NCBI GenBank assembly: GCA_024689525.1
Contig: JAILDI010000180.1
Span: 1-10,999, forward strand
Direction of reading: 5' to 3'
From: Bacteroidales bacterium
Lineage (GTDB): Bacteria > Bacteroidota > Bacteroidia > Bacteroidales > UBA932
DNA length: 10,999 nt
This document shows, in pieces, positions 1 through 6,515 of the stretch (its first letter is position 1; each line of letters opens with the position of its first letter). The notes under the pieces were generated by a model. That model searched no databases and was not told the DNA's origin. It worked only from the letters and a program-made list of their open reading frames with translations. The position numbers were made by a program, and so were the translations under genes.

Positions 1-131
1 AGGAAGAGCTCGATCCCATCTCCGCCGCTGTCAAGGATGGTGTAGAGCAGGTCGAAGGTGCCGTTACCGACAAGGTTGTCGAGGGTGTAGGTGCTGCTGC
101 CGATGCAGCCGCCGGCGCTATCAAGAAGTAA
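1..131 (+). CDS. C-terminal end of an Ala/Val/Gly-rich protein of unknown function (partial)
   Basis: An open plus-strand frame (codons begin at base 3) runs from the window edge to a TAA at 129-131, giving the last 42 residues of a protein. The tail is rich in Ala, Val, Gly, Glu, Asp and Lys, with a pattern like AAVKDGVEQVEGAV and a Lys-Lys end, and would form an amphipathic helix. It resembles the tails of small YtxH-like or stress-type helical proteins, but no family can be assigned from this fragment. It converges on the PUL operon and shares the hairpin at 154-184 with it. Support comes from the open frame, GC-rich third positions and a terminator-like hairpin shortly after the stop. The start and function lie outside the window. 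Confidence 0.72.
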   Translation, partial: EELDPISAAVKDGVEQVEGAVTDKVVEGVGAAADAAAGAIKK

Positions 132-153
132 TCTCCGCAAGAAGATTAAAAGT

Positions 154-184
154 AATTGCCCGACCTCCTGGAGGCCGGGCAATT
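154..184. terminator. Probable bidirectional intrinsic terminator
   Basis: The arms 154-162 (AATTGCCCG) and 176-184 (CGGGCAATT) pair perfectly over 9 bp. After one mismatch the stem can continue for about 4 bp around a tiny loop. On the plus strand the stem runs into TTTGTTTA, and on the minus strand it is followed by ACTTTTAATC, so both strands have a T-rich tract. It sits 22 nt after the plus-strand gene's stop and 3 nt beyond the last base of the GH3 gene on the minus strand. This is the expected arrangement for a terminator shared by convergent genes. Confidence 0.8.
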
Positions 185-187
185 TGT

Positions 188-2476
188 TTACTGAAGGGTG
201 AACGACGCCTCGTTCTCCGTGGTGGAATCTCCGCCGATATAGACTTTGAATTCGCCCGGCTCGGCTGCGTACACCATATCCTGATTGTAGAAGGACAGGG
301 CCTCTGGGCCTATTCCGAAGGATACCGTCTTTGTCTCGCCGGGCTGCAGGAGCACTTTTTCGAAGCCCTTGAGCTCGCGCACGGGGCGTGAGGCCGATGC
401 CATAACATCCTTGATGTACATCTGCACCACTTCCTTACCCGCGACGTCGCCGGTATTAGTGACCTCCACGCTGGCCACAAGAGTCTCTCCGGCCTTCACG
501 CTGTCCTTGGAAAGCGTAACGGGGCCATAGCTGAATGTGGTGTAGCTGAGGCCGTAGCCGAAAGGATAAACCGGATCGTTGTCCACGTCCAGATAGTTGG
601 AGCGGAACTTTACGAACCACTTGTCGTCTCCCAGGGGACGGCCCGTATTCTTGTGGGCATAGTAAAGGGGAATCTGGCCGACGTTCTTGGGGAAGGTCAT
701 GGCGAGTTTTCCGGAAGGATTCACGTCGCCGAAGAGGACATCGGCAATCGAGAATGCCGCCTCAGTGCCGCCGAACCAGACATTGAGTATGGCAGGGACG
801 TTCTCGCTTTCCCACGGGATGGTGAGCGGGCGGCCGTCGAAGAGCACCAGCACCACGGGCTTGCCGGTAGCGAGGAGCGCCTTCAGAAGGTCCTTCTGGA
901 CGTCGGGAATGTCAAGGTCGGAGCGGGAAGAGGATTCGCCGGACATCTCCGAGGATTCGCCAAGGGCTGCAATAATCACATCGGAACGCCTTGCCACCGA
1001 GAGGGCCTCGGAGAGAAGCTGGGCGTCCGTGCGGGAATCGCGGCCGAGTTCGCGGCCGAACATGGTGGAGCGCATCTCCAGGTCATAGTCGGCGCAGAGG
1101 TTGCTGCCTTTTGCGTAAAGCACGTTAACTCCTTCTCTCGCAACGGCCTTGATGCCATCGACAAGAGTCGTTGTCCTGCTATGCTGAGCGGCTACGCTCC
1201 AGGTTCCGGGCATATTCGCAGCTGTATTGGCAAGAGGGCCGATAACGGCAAGCGTTCCCTTCCTCGCCAGAGGAAGCAGCTTGCCTTCATTGCGGAGGAG
1301 CACATAGGAATCCGCCGAAATGCGACGGGCAATAGCGCGATTTTCATCGCTGTAAACCACTTTGGCAGCTTCTTCCTCGCGGCAGAACTTGTACGGGTCG
1401 TCGAACAGTCCCAGTTTGTATTTTGCCTCCAGGATGCGGCGGCAGGCGCGGTCCAGAGTCTTCATCGACACTTCGTCTTTCTCGATTCCTTCCTTGGTCT
1501 GAGTGAGGAAAGCCTCGGCCACCATATCCATATCAAGACCGGCATTGAGGGCGCGCACGCCAACTTCGTGATAGTCGCCAACACCGTGAGCGATGCACTC
1601 TGAGATACCCGTGTAGTCGGAGACCACAAAGCCGTCCCACCCCCACTGGTTGCGCAGGACATCGGTCAGGAGCCACTTGTTCACCGATGCGGGAACATCG
1701 TCCACAACGTTGAACGAGGCCATAAAGCTGCCCGCGCCGGCATCGGCCGCAGCCTTGTAACCGGTCATATAATCGTTGAACATCCTCTGGTGGGACATAT
1801 CCACAGTATTATAGTCACGTCCGGCCTCAGCCCCGCCATAGAGGGCGAAATGCTTCACGCAGGCCATAATCTGATCCGCAGAGGTGAACTGCTCGCCAGG
1901 CATACCCTGATAGCCATACACCATAGCCTCCGCGATGCGGGCATTGAGGAACGGATCCTCGCCGCTTCCCTCGCTCACACGGCCCCAGCGGGGATCGCGC
2001 GCAAGGTCCACCATAGGGCTGAACGTCCAGGCAATACCGTCGGCCGATGCCTCAACGGCGGCAATATGTGCCGATTCCATCACCGCATCCATATCCCAGC
2101 TGCAGGCAAGGCCCAGAGGAATGGGGAAGGTGGTTTCATAGCCGTGGATAACGTCCATACCGAAGATAAGCGGAATGCCAAGACGGGATTTCTCCACGGC
2201 AATCTGCTGATACCGGCGAATCTCAGCGGCGCCTTTCACGTTGAAAAGCCCGCCCACTTCTCCATTGGCAATGCGGTCTTCCACACCCACGCTCACCCCT
2301 TCTCCGGTGACGATGGCTCCGGCAACGGGCAGATTTAGCTGGCCGATTTTCTCTTCGAGGGTCATCTTGGACATAAGGGAGGAAACGAAACGGTCCATCC
2401 CGGGGTCCGAAGCGTTTTTAGAGGTACAGGCCAGGGCGAGAAGCGCCGCAGCGGCAAGGTAGAATACTTTTTTCAT
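188..2476 (-). CDS. Glycoside hydrolase family 3 beta-glucosidase, lipoprotein
   Basis: This 762-residue GH3 enzyme probably removes glucose from the non-reducing ends of beta-linked gluco-oligosaccharides. The start at 2476 was chosen because it begins a lipoprotein signal, MKKVFYL followed by the lipobox LALAC with Cys17. The frame stays open upstream, but that extension lacks a signal peptide and overlaps the GH144 gene. Domains in order are the GH3 barrel (about 30-360), the alpha/beta sandwich (about 390-640) and a fibronectin-III-like domain (about 670-755). The nucleophile is predicted as Asp287 in VVSDYTG. Glu514 in the GESSEMSGES stretch is the likely acid/base. Few acidic residues follow Cys17, so the enzyme may face the periplasm. 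It is the last gene of the operon, 20 nt after a GH144 gene. Characterised relatives include BglX-type enzymes and Bacteroides BT_3567, reported to act on beta-1,2-gluco-oligosaccharides. The family is certain; sophorose or other beta-1,2 activity is inferred from the neighbours. Confidence 0.95.
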   Translation of the reverse strand: MKKVFYLAAAALLALACTSKNASDPGMDRFVSSLMSKMTLEEKIGQLNLPVAGAIVTGEGVSVGVEDRIANGEVGGLFNVKGAAEIRRYQQIAVEKSRLGIPLIFGMDVIHGYETTFPIPLGLACSWDMDAVMESAHIAAVEASADGIAWTFSPMVDLARDPRWGRVSEGSGEDPFLNARIAEAMVYGYQGMPGEQFTSADQIMACVKHFALYGGAEAGRDYNTVDMSHQRMFNDYMTGYKAAADAGAGSFMASFNVVDDVPASVNKWLLTDVLRNQWGWDGFVVSDYTGISECIAHGVGDYHEVGVRALNAGLDMDMVAEAFLTQTKEGIEKDEVSMKTLDRACRRILEAKYKLGLFDDPYKFCREEEAAKVVYSDENRAIARRISADSYVLLRNEGKLLPLARKGTLAVIGPLANTAANMPGTWSVAAQHSRTTTLVDGIKAVAREGVNVLYAKGSNLCADYDLEMRSTMFGRELGRDSRTDAQLLSEALSVARRSDVIIAALGESSEMSGESSSRSDLDIPDVQKDLLKALLATGKPVVLVLFDGRPLTIPWESENVPAILNVWFGGTEAAFSIADVLFGDVNPSGKLAMTFPKNVGQIPLYYAHKNTGRPLGDDKWFVKFRSNYLDVDNDPVYPFGYGLSYTTFSYGPVTLSKDSVKAGETLVASVEVTNTGDVAGKEVVQMYIKDVMASASRPVRELKGFEKVLLQPGETKTVSFGIGPEALSFYNQDMVYAAEPGEFKVYIGGDSTTENEASFTLQ

Positions 2477-2496
2477 ATTATATATAATAGGTATGC

Positions 2497-4077
2497 TTAA
2501 TTCCAGGTAAATCCGAGTTTTGTGAGGCCTGCCTGCACGTCGGTATCCTGCATGAAGCAGTTCCACAGGAGGCCGGTGCGGTAATTTTCCATCATAACCA
2601 CGATAGGGCCTTCGTCGATGGCGATATAGGACGATGCGAACCATAACCTCTTCAAGGCGAAGGAATCATAGAAACCATACTCGCCCCAGAGTCTGTCTCC
2701 GAGCACGTAGTAGAAGTACTTCATTGCGGCCATAGCCTCCTCGGGAGCGTATGGGAACGAAGCGAGTGCCGCCGTAGGGGCTATGGTTCCGGTGTCGTTA
2801 TTCGGCGCGGAGGCTATATAGCCATTGTAGTAGTCCGATGCCGTGATTCCCCAGCATTCGGCGCTATAGCCGTAGCCGGCGGTGGAGTTCACACAGTATT
2901 CGTAGTTGGTGCGTACGTGGCGGCAGTTCTGTTCCCAGTAATTGGCGTAATCGTCCTTCAGATTGCGGGGATCCAGACCCATGAACGAGTAGTGGACGAA
3001 GAACAGGGGATCCTTGTAATTATATGAATTGGTTCCCTTCCAGCCCTTGTCGTAAACTTCTTTGGTTATGGGATAAGTCGGCGAAGATGCCGCCAGGACA
3101 TAAACGATCAGGCACTCATTCCAACTCTTTATCTTCATATTCATATCCCATCCGTAATTGGGTGACCAGTGCCAGTACAGCGCATTTTGCCCACCCTGCT
3201 GGAACCAGGTCCATTCCACTTCTTCCCAAAGGGTTTGGATAATGGAACGGATTTCAGTCTCAACCGCATCGGAGCCCGTGAAATAATGCTTCACGGCAAG
3301 AAGACCCTCAATCATAAACGCGGTTTCAACCAGATCGGCCCCATCGTCCTTCGTGCCGAAGGGGCTTGCCTTGCCGGTTTTGCCGTTGATCCAGTGAGAC
3401 CAGGCTCCGTGGAAACGGTCGGCACTTTGGAGAAACTTCACGATCTTGAGTATGCGCTGCGCGCCCTCTTCCCGGGTAATCCAGCCGCGCTCGATGCCCA
3501 CGGGAATGGCCATAATCCCGAATCCGCTTCCGCCGGTAGTTACGATGTCGCCGGAGCCCAGGCGCTCACGCGCCAGCCCGCTGTCCGGGTGGCCATAGTC
3601 CCAGAAATAGCCGAACGCCGCCTTCTGCACCTTCTCGAAAAGCTCTTCGTCTGATATGCGGGGAAATTTATCGGACTTATCAAAGCAGGTGGAGAAAGAG
3701 AATGTGAATCCCTGTATCAGATCCACCCCGAAAGACTCTCCCGAGGTGATTCCGAAACGATAATTCGTTAAGGGAGACAGAGTCGCGGCCGGGGTGAGCA
3801 CCAGCACCTCCGGTTTGGCTGGGTCGATGTTTCCGGAGAGGGATCCGCCGGAAAAAGCCAGGCTTGCAAGCGACACCCTGTCCATCTTAATCTCCCGGGA
3901 AAACTCCAGGACAATCTCCGGAGTGAGAGAAATATCACTCACGGTTGTGCCTTCGGGAACAGGCTTTCCGTCGATATACACGGAAAGAACAATAGCCTTG
4001 GGTAAATCCTCCTGCTGTTTTTTACCGCAGGAAACAAGCGCAACCAGCGCCGTGGCAAGAAGAATAAACCGTTTCAT
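2497..4077 (-). CDS. GH144-type beta-1,2-glucanase lipoprotein with N-terminal Ig-like domain
   Basis: This 526-residue protein starts with a lipoprotein signal (lipobox LVSC, Cys17). An Ig-like domain of the Big_5 type follows at about 28-130, and then an (alpha/alpha)6-barrel domain at about 140-526 of the kind often labelled glucoamylase-like (PF10091), now GH144. Conserved stretches include FGYFWDYGHPDSGLARER, TTGGSGFGIMA, RFHGAWSHW and KDDGADLVETAF. The D-x3-D-x2-E pattern at Asp244, Asp248 and Glu251, plus Glu321 in SWNECLI, matches in spacing the acidic residues that I recall being mutated in the Chitinophaga GH144 enzyme CpSGL (D135, D139, E142, E211). Known GH144 members cut beta-1,2-glucan to sophoro-oligosaccharides or release sophorose. 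The Ig-like domain may act as a spacer lifting the enzyme off the outer membrane, so this copy is the better candidate for surface depolymerisation. That role is inferred. It lies between the LamG and GH3 genes, with a hairpin directly upstream. Confidence 0.92.
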   Translation of the reverse strand: MKRFILLATALVALVSCGKKQQEDLPKAIVLSVYIDGKPVPEGTTVSDISLTPEIVLEFSREIKMDRVSLASLAFSGGSLSGNIDPAKPEVLVLTPAATLSPLTNYRFGITSGESFGVDLIQGFTFSFSTCFDKSDKFPRISDEELFEKVQKAAFGYFWDYGHPDSGLARERLGSGDIVTTGGSGFGIMAIPVGIERGWITREEGAQRILKIVKFLQSADRFHGAWSHWINGKTGKASPFGTKDDGADLVETAFMIEGLLAVKHYFTGSDAVETEIRSIIQTLWEEVEWTWFQQGGQNALYWHWSPNYGWDMNMKIKSWNECLIVYVLAASSPTYPITKEVYDKGWKGTNSYNYKDPLFFVHYSFMGLDPRNLKDDYANYWEQNCRHVRTNYEYCVNSTAGYGYSAECWGITASDYYNGYIASAPNNDTGTIAPTAALASFPYAPEEAMAAMKYFYYVLGDRLWGEYGFYDSFALKRLWFASSYIAIDEGPIVVMMENYRTGLLWNCFMQDTDVQAGLTKLGFTWN

Positions 4078-4085
4078 ATTGGCAA

Positions 4086-4111
4086 CGGCAGGGAGATCCC
4101 TCCCCCTGCCG
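4086..4111 (-). promoter_or_regulatory. GC-rich intercistronic hairpin before the second GH144 gene
   Basis: Within the 47-nt gap, CGGCAGGG (4086-4093) and CCCTGCCG (4104-4111) form a perfect 8-bp stem with a 10-nt loop. In the operon mRNA the stem ends 8 nt before the AUG of the Ig-GH144 gene. No T-tract follows on the minus strand, so a simple intrinsic terminator is unlikely. It could mark an mRNA processing or stability point that sets enzyme expression apart from the upstream susCD-LamG part, or it could affect translation start. The fold is visible in the sequence; the function is a guess. Confidence 0.55.
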
Positions 4112-4124
4112 CCGTAAAAAGCAA

Positions 4125-4994
4125 TTAGGAAAGTGCGATTGCAAGTTCCTCCTTGCGGAGAGCACCGATTTCCTGCTCGCTGAGAGCCTTGTTGAAAATA
4201 CGGATCTCGTCGATGCTGCCGGAGAAGTAGTTCTGCCAGTCTGCAGCGCCGGTATAGCTCTCGATCCAGGAAGACCAGCCGCCCACATACAGAGCGTTGG
4301 CATCTGCGGGAATGCAGCCGCCGAAAGGCATCTTGTCGCCGTATGTGGCATCCTTGATCTTAACGCCGTCAACATACAGTGCCCAAGCGCCGGTAGAGGC
4401 CTCATAGGTGAATGCAATCTGTGTCCAGGTACCGTACTTTGCGAAAGCGGGATCCCAGGTGTCAAGCCACATATTGGTCTCTGCGCCGGCGTTGTCCTTG
4501 AACATAAAACGACCGTTGATCTGCTGGTTCTTGGTACCGGTTTCAGCATCCACGCTCTTGTTGTCGAACAGAACAACCATTGAAGGCCAGTCCTGACCGG
4601 AGAAGTGTTTTCCGTTGACGGAAATGACGCCGCCCTTCTGGAACTCTTCCACGTTGTTCAGCCACATAGTGATGGTCACATCCGTCAGAGAGGCAAGAGG
4701 ATTGCCGCTTTCAAGTTTGAACTTGAGATAGGCCTCACTTGTGTTATTGCCTGCCTTGTTCACATAACCGTTGCCGATCTCGCCCTTGGCGAAGTCGCCC
4801 TGGCCGACCTTCTTTTCGAAGGAGATGCCCTGTGCAACGACGGCGTTGGTGGCACTCTCAAGTGGGAAATATGCGACGAGATTCTCGGCGCAGGTCTTTA
4901 CCTCGGGAAGTTTGTTCTCAGGTTCGTCGGTTTTTTCGGTGCAGGCTACGAAAGCAATTAATGCTGCAGCTGCGAAAAAGAAGAATTTCTTCAT
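4125..4994 (-). CDS. LamG-domain (concanavalin A-like) lipoprotein, probable surface glycan-binding protein
   Basis: This 289-residue protein has a lipoprotein signal, MKKFFFF then lipobox FVAC with Cys18. An acidic stretch (TEKTDEPE) follows the Cys, as in many Bacteroidetes surface lipoproteins. The rest, about 38-280, is one LamG / Laminin_G_3 jelly roll. It opens with NLVAYFPLES, contains TITMWLNN and GTWTQIAFTYE...LYVDG, and ends with the family hallmark GSIDEIRIFNKALSEQEI (259-276). It sits just after susD, where SusE/SusF-like surface glycan-binding proteins usually lie, so a role in holding polysaccharide at the cell surface is likely. I see no sign of a second catalytic domain. A LamG fold alone does not reveal the ligand, and a hydrolase role cannot be fully excluded. 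It starts 35 nt after the susD stop, and the Ig-GH144 gene follows after 47 nt. Confidence 0.88.
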   Translation of the reverse strand: MKKFFFFAAAALIAFVACTEKTDEPENKLPEVKTCAENLVAYFPLESATNAVVAQGISFEKKVGQGDFAKGEIGNGYVNKAGNNTSEAYLKFKLESGNPLASLTDVTITMWLNNVEEFQKGGVISVNGKHFSGQDWPSMVVLFDNKSVDAETGTKNQQINGRFMFKDNAGAETNMWLDTWDPAFAKYGTWTQIAFTYEASTGAWALYVDGVKIKDATYGDKMPFGGCIPADANALYVGGWSSWIESYTGAADWQNYFSGSIDEIRIFNKALSEQEIGALRKEELAIALS

Positions 4995-5010
4995 GATTTG
5001 TGTGTTGTTA

Positions 5011-5018
5011 AAAAGATA
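5011..5018 (-). promoter_or_regulatory. Weak promoter-like element in the susD-LamG gap
   Basis: The minus strand reads TATCTTTT here, one base off the Bacteroidetes -7 element TAnnTTTG, 16 nt before the LamG start codon. It shares the word TTATCTTT with the stronger candidate ahead of the operon. No TTTG-like -33 box is visible at the right distance. It may be only the AT-rich leader that Bacteroidetes genes usually have before the start codon, so an internal promoter is a weak suggestion. Confidence 0.2.
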
Positions 5019-5029
5019 ATAGATTGTGA

Positions 5030-6511
5030 TTAATAAGTATATCCGGGTGTAGCAGGAAGGTTGGGATTGAGCTGTCTCTGGGGTCCCGGTATGGGGAACA
5101 GCTCGTTCTTGCCTGCGGTAAATCCAAGAGGTCCGAGCACGGCCTCCGCCTTGCCCCAGCGAACCAGATCGAAGAAGCGGTTCTCTTCGAGGGCAAGTTC
5201 AGCGCGGCGCTCGTCGTATATGTTATCCAAAGTTGCAAGGGCAGGATTAAGTCCGGCGCGGCTGCGAACCTCGTTAAATGCCGTGGTAGCCGTGTATCCG
5301 GAGGTGGGAATGATGGACGGATTATGGGCCATTGCCTCCGCGAACATCAGCAGGACATCGGCATAACGGATAATCCGCATATTGTGGTCCAGGCCGTATG
5401 CATTGTAGGAACGGGTATTCGTGCTGGTGGGAACATAGACTTTTCCGTTGTAATAAGGGTTGGTGCAGTTGTCGCTCACCAGGTCGCCTTCGGGAGTAGT
5501 CTCGCCGCGGACCAGCAGGGTGACGCTCTTGCGAATCACGTCGCCACGGGCGTCAAAGAAGTCGATAAGTTTCTGGCTGGGCACCTTGTAGCCCCATCCT
5601 TGGAACGGCTCCTTGTTGCCTCGGGGCCCCTGGATGAAGGCATAGTAGCACAGCGGCATCACATCGCCGTTGGTCTGGCCAAGGTCAGAACTGCCGATTT
5701 CCATAATTGACTCCGAGCCGTATTCGTTCTCCACATTGAAGGCATCCTTGAACCTGTTCATCAGCGAATATTTTCCGCTGGCGATGATTAGGTCTGTGAG
5801 ACGGGCGGCCTCTTTCCAGTCTTCGCAATAGAGCGCCACCTTGGCCTTGAGGGCCATTGCAGTGTACTTGTTATATCGACCCTTATAATCCGTGAAGGCA
5901 TAAGGGACCACTTCGATGGCGTCGTCCAGATCCTTATAAATAAAGGAATAGATGTCATCGACCGAAGAAACCTGCATAGATGCCAACTCGGAGGAAGACA
6001 TTGTTCGGTCGATGATGGGGACGCGGCCGAACAGGCGTACGAGATTGAAATATGCGTATGCGCGGATGATCTTGGCCTCGCCGCGGCATTCCTTCACGGT
6101 CTGGAGGCCCTGCTCGGAAGTGATGGCTTCAGCAAAGGACTCCATCGACTCGATTGCATAGTTCGCGGCGGAAGAGATGTTGTAGAAGTAATTCCACATC
6201 GCCTCCACGTTATTGTTGTCCGGCCCGTACGTGAAGTTGTCCAGCTGGGCCACGGTTGGTCCGTCGGCCTCGGTGGAACCCTTGTCGGCATCGTCGGAAA
6301 CGATTTCCATAACGCCCACATAGTTCTGAGCCCATCCCTCACTGAGGCGCATGCTGGCATAGGCCGCGCTCACAGGAAGGAAAACGTTCTCCGTCTTTGT
6401 ATAGTCCATACCCGAGGAAGGCAGGGTGGCCTCCTGGCGGATATCAAGGAAATCTGAGCAGGAAACAGTCGCTGCAACTGCAGCTGCCAAAAATATGATT
6501 CTTGCTTTCAT
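5030..6511 (-). CDS. susD-like: SusD/RagB-family outer-membrane nutrient-binding lipoprotein
   Basis: This 493-residue SusD-family lipoprotein forms the lid over its SusC partner and binds glycan at the cell surface. The start at 6511 was chosen because it gives a signal peptide, MKARIIFLAAAVAATVSC, with the lipid-modified Cys18. An in-frame upstream ATG would add 27 residues that overlap susC and carry no signal. CSDFLD after cleavage fits the Ser-Asp-acidic surface export signal known in Bacteroides. SusD hallmarks include GEAKIIRAYAYFNLVRLFG (144-162), the TPR-like helices around 215-243, the late DERRAELALEENRFFDLVRWG stretch read as two adjoining pieces (DERRAELALEE, then NRFFDLVRWG), and the FPIP...NP.L...PGY ending. 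It starts 4 nt after the susC stop (TAG-GATT-ATG), consistent with translational coupling. SusD sequences alone do not reveal the glycan; beta-1,2-glucan is inferred from the enzymes. Confidence 0.97.
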   Translation of the reverse strand: MKARIIFLAAAVAATVSCSDFLDIRQEATLPSSGMDYTKTENVFLPVSAAYASMRLSEGWAQNYVGVMEIVSDDADKGSTEADGPTVAQLDNFTYGPDNNNVEAMWNYFYNISSAANYAIESMESFAEAITSEQGLQTVKECRGEAKIIRAYAYFNLVRLFGRVPIIDRTMSSSELASMQVSSVDDIYSFIYKDLDDAIEVVPYAFTDYKGRYNKYTAMALKAKVALYCEDWKEAARLTDLIIASGKYSLMNRFKDAFNVENEYGSESIMEIGSSDLGQTNGDVMPLCYYAFIQGPRGNKEPFQGWGYKVPSQKLIDFFDARGDVIRKSVTLLVRGETTPEGDLVSDNCTNPYYNGKVYVPTSTNTRSYNAYGLDHNMRIIRYADVLLMFAEAMAHNPSIIPTSGYTATTAFNEVRSRAGLNPALATLDNIYDERRAELALEENRFFDLVRWGKAEAVLGPLGFTAGKNELFPIPGPQRQLNPNLPATPGYTY

Positions 6512-6515
6512 AATC

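Noticed and set aside
653..1603. Long plus-strand open frame of 316 codons opposite the GH3 gene
   Set aside because: It is antisense to an intact GH3 gene, has no recognisable domain or signal, and looks like a by-product of GC-rich codon usage on the real strand.
2477..2496. AT-rich TATTATATATAAT stretch before GH3 as an internal promoter
   Set aside because: It has no TAnnTTTG match or -33 box; AT-rich leaders are usual before Bacteroidetes start codons.
2477..2644. In-frame N-terminal extension of the GH3 gene by 56 codons
   Set aside because: It would overlap the GH144 gene and bury the lipoprotein signal; the Met at 2476 gives a proper signal and a 20-nt gap.
4125..4994. LamG protein as a sign of laminarin (beta-1,3-glucan) use
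   Set aside because: No GH16, GH17 or GH30 partner is present, LamG folds bind many ligands, and the two GH144 enzymes point to beta-1,2 linkages.
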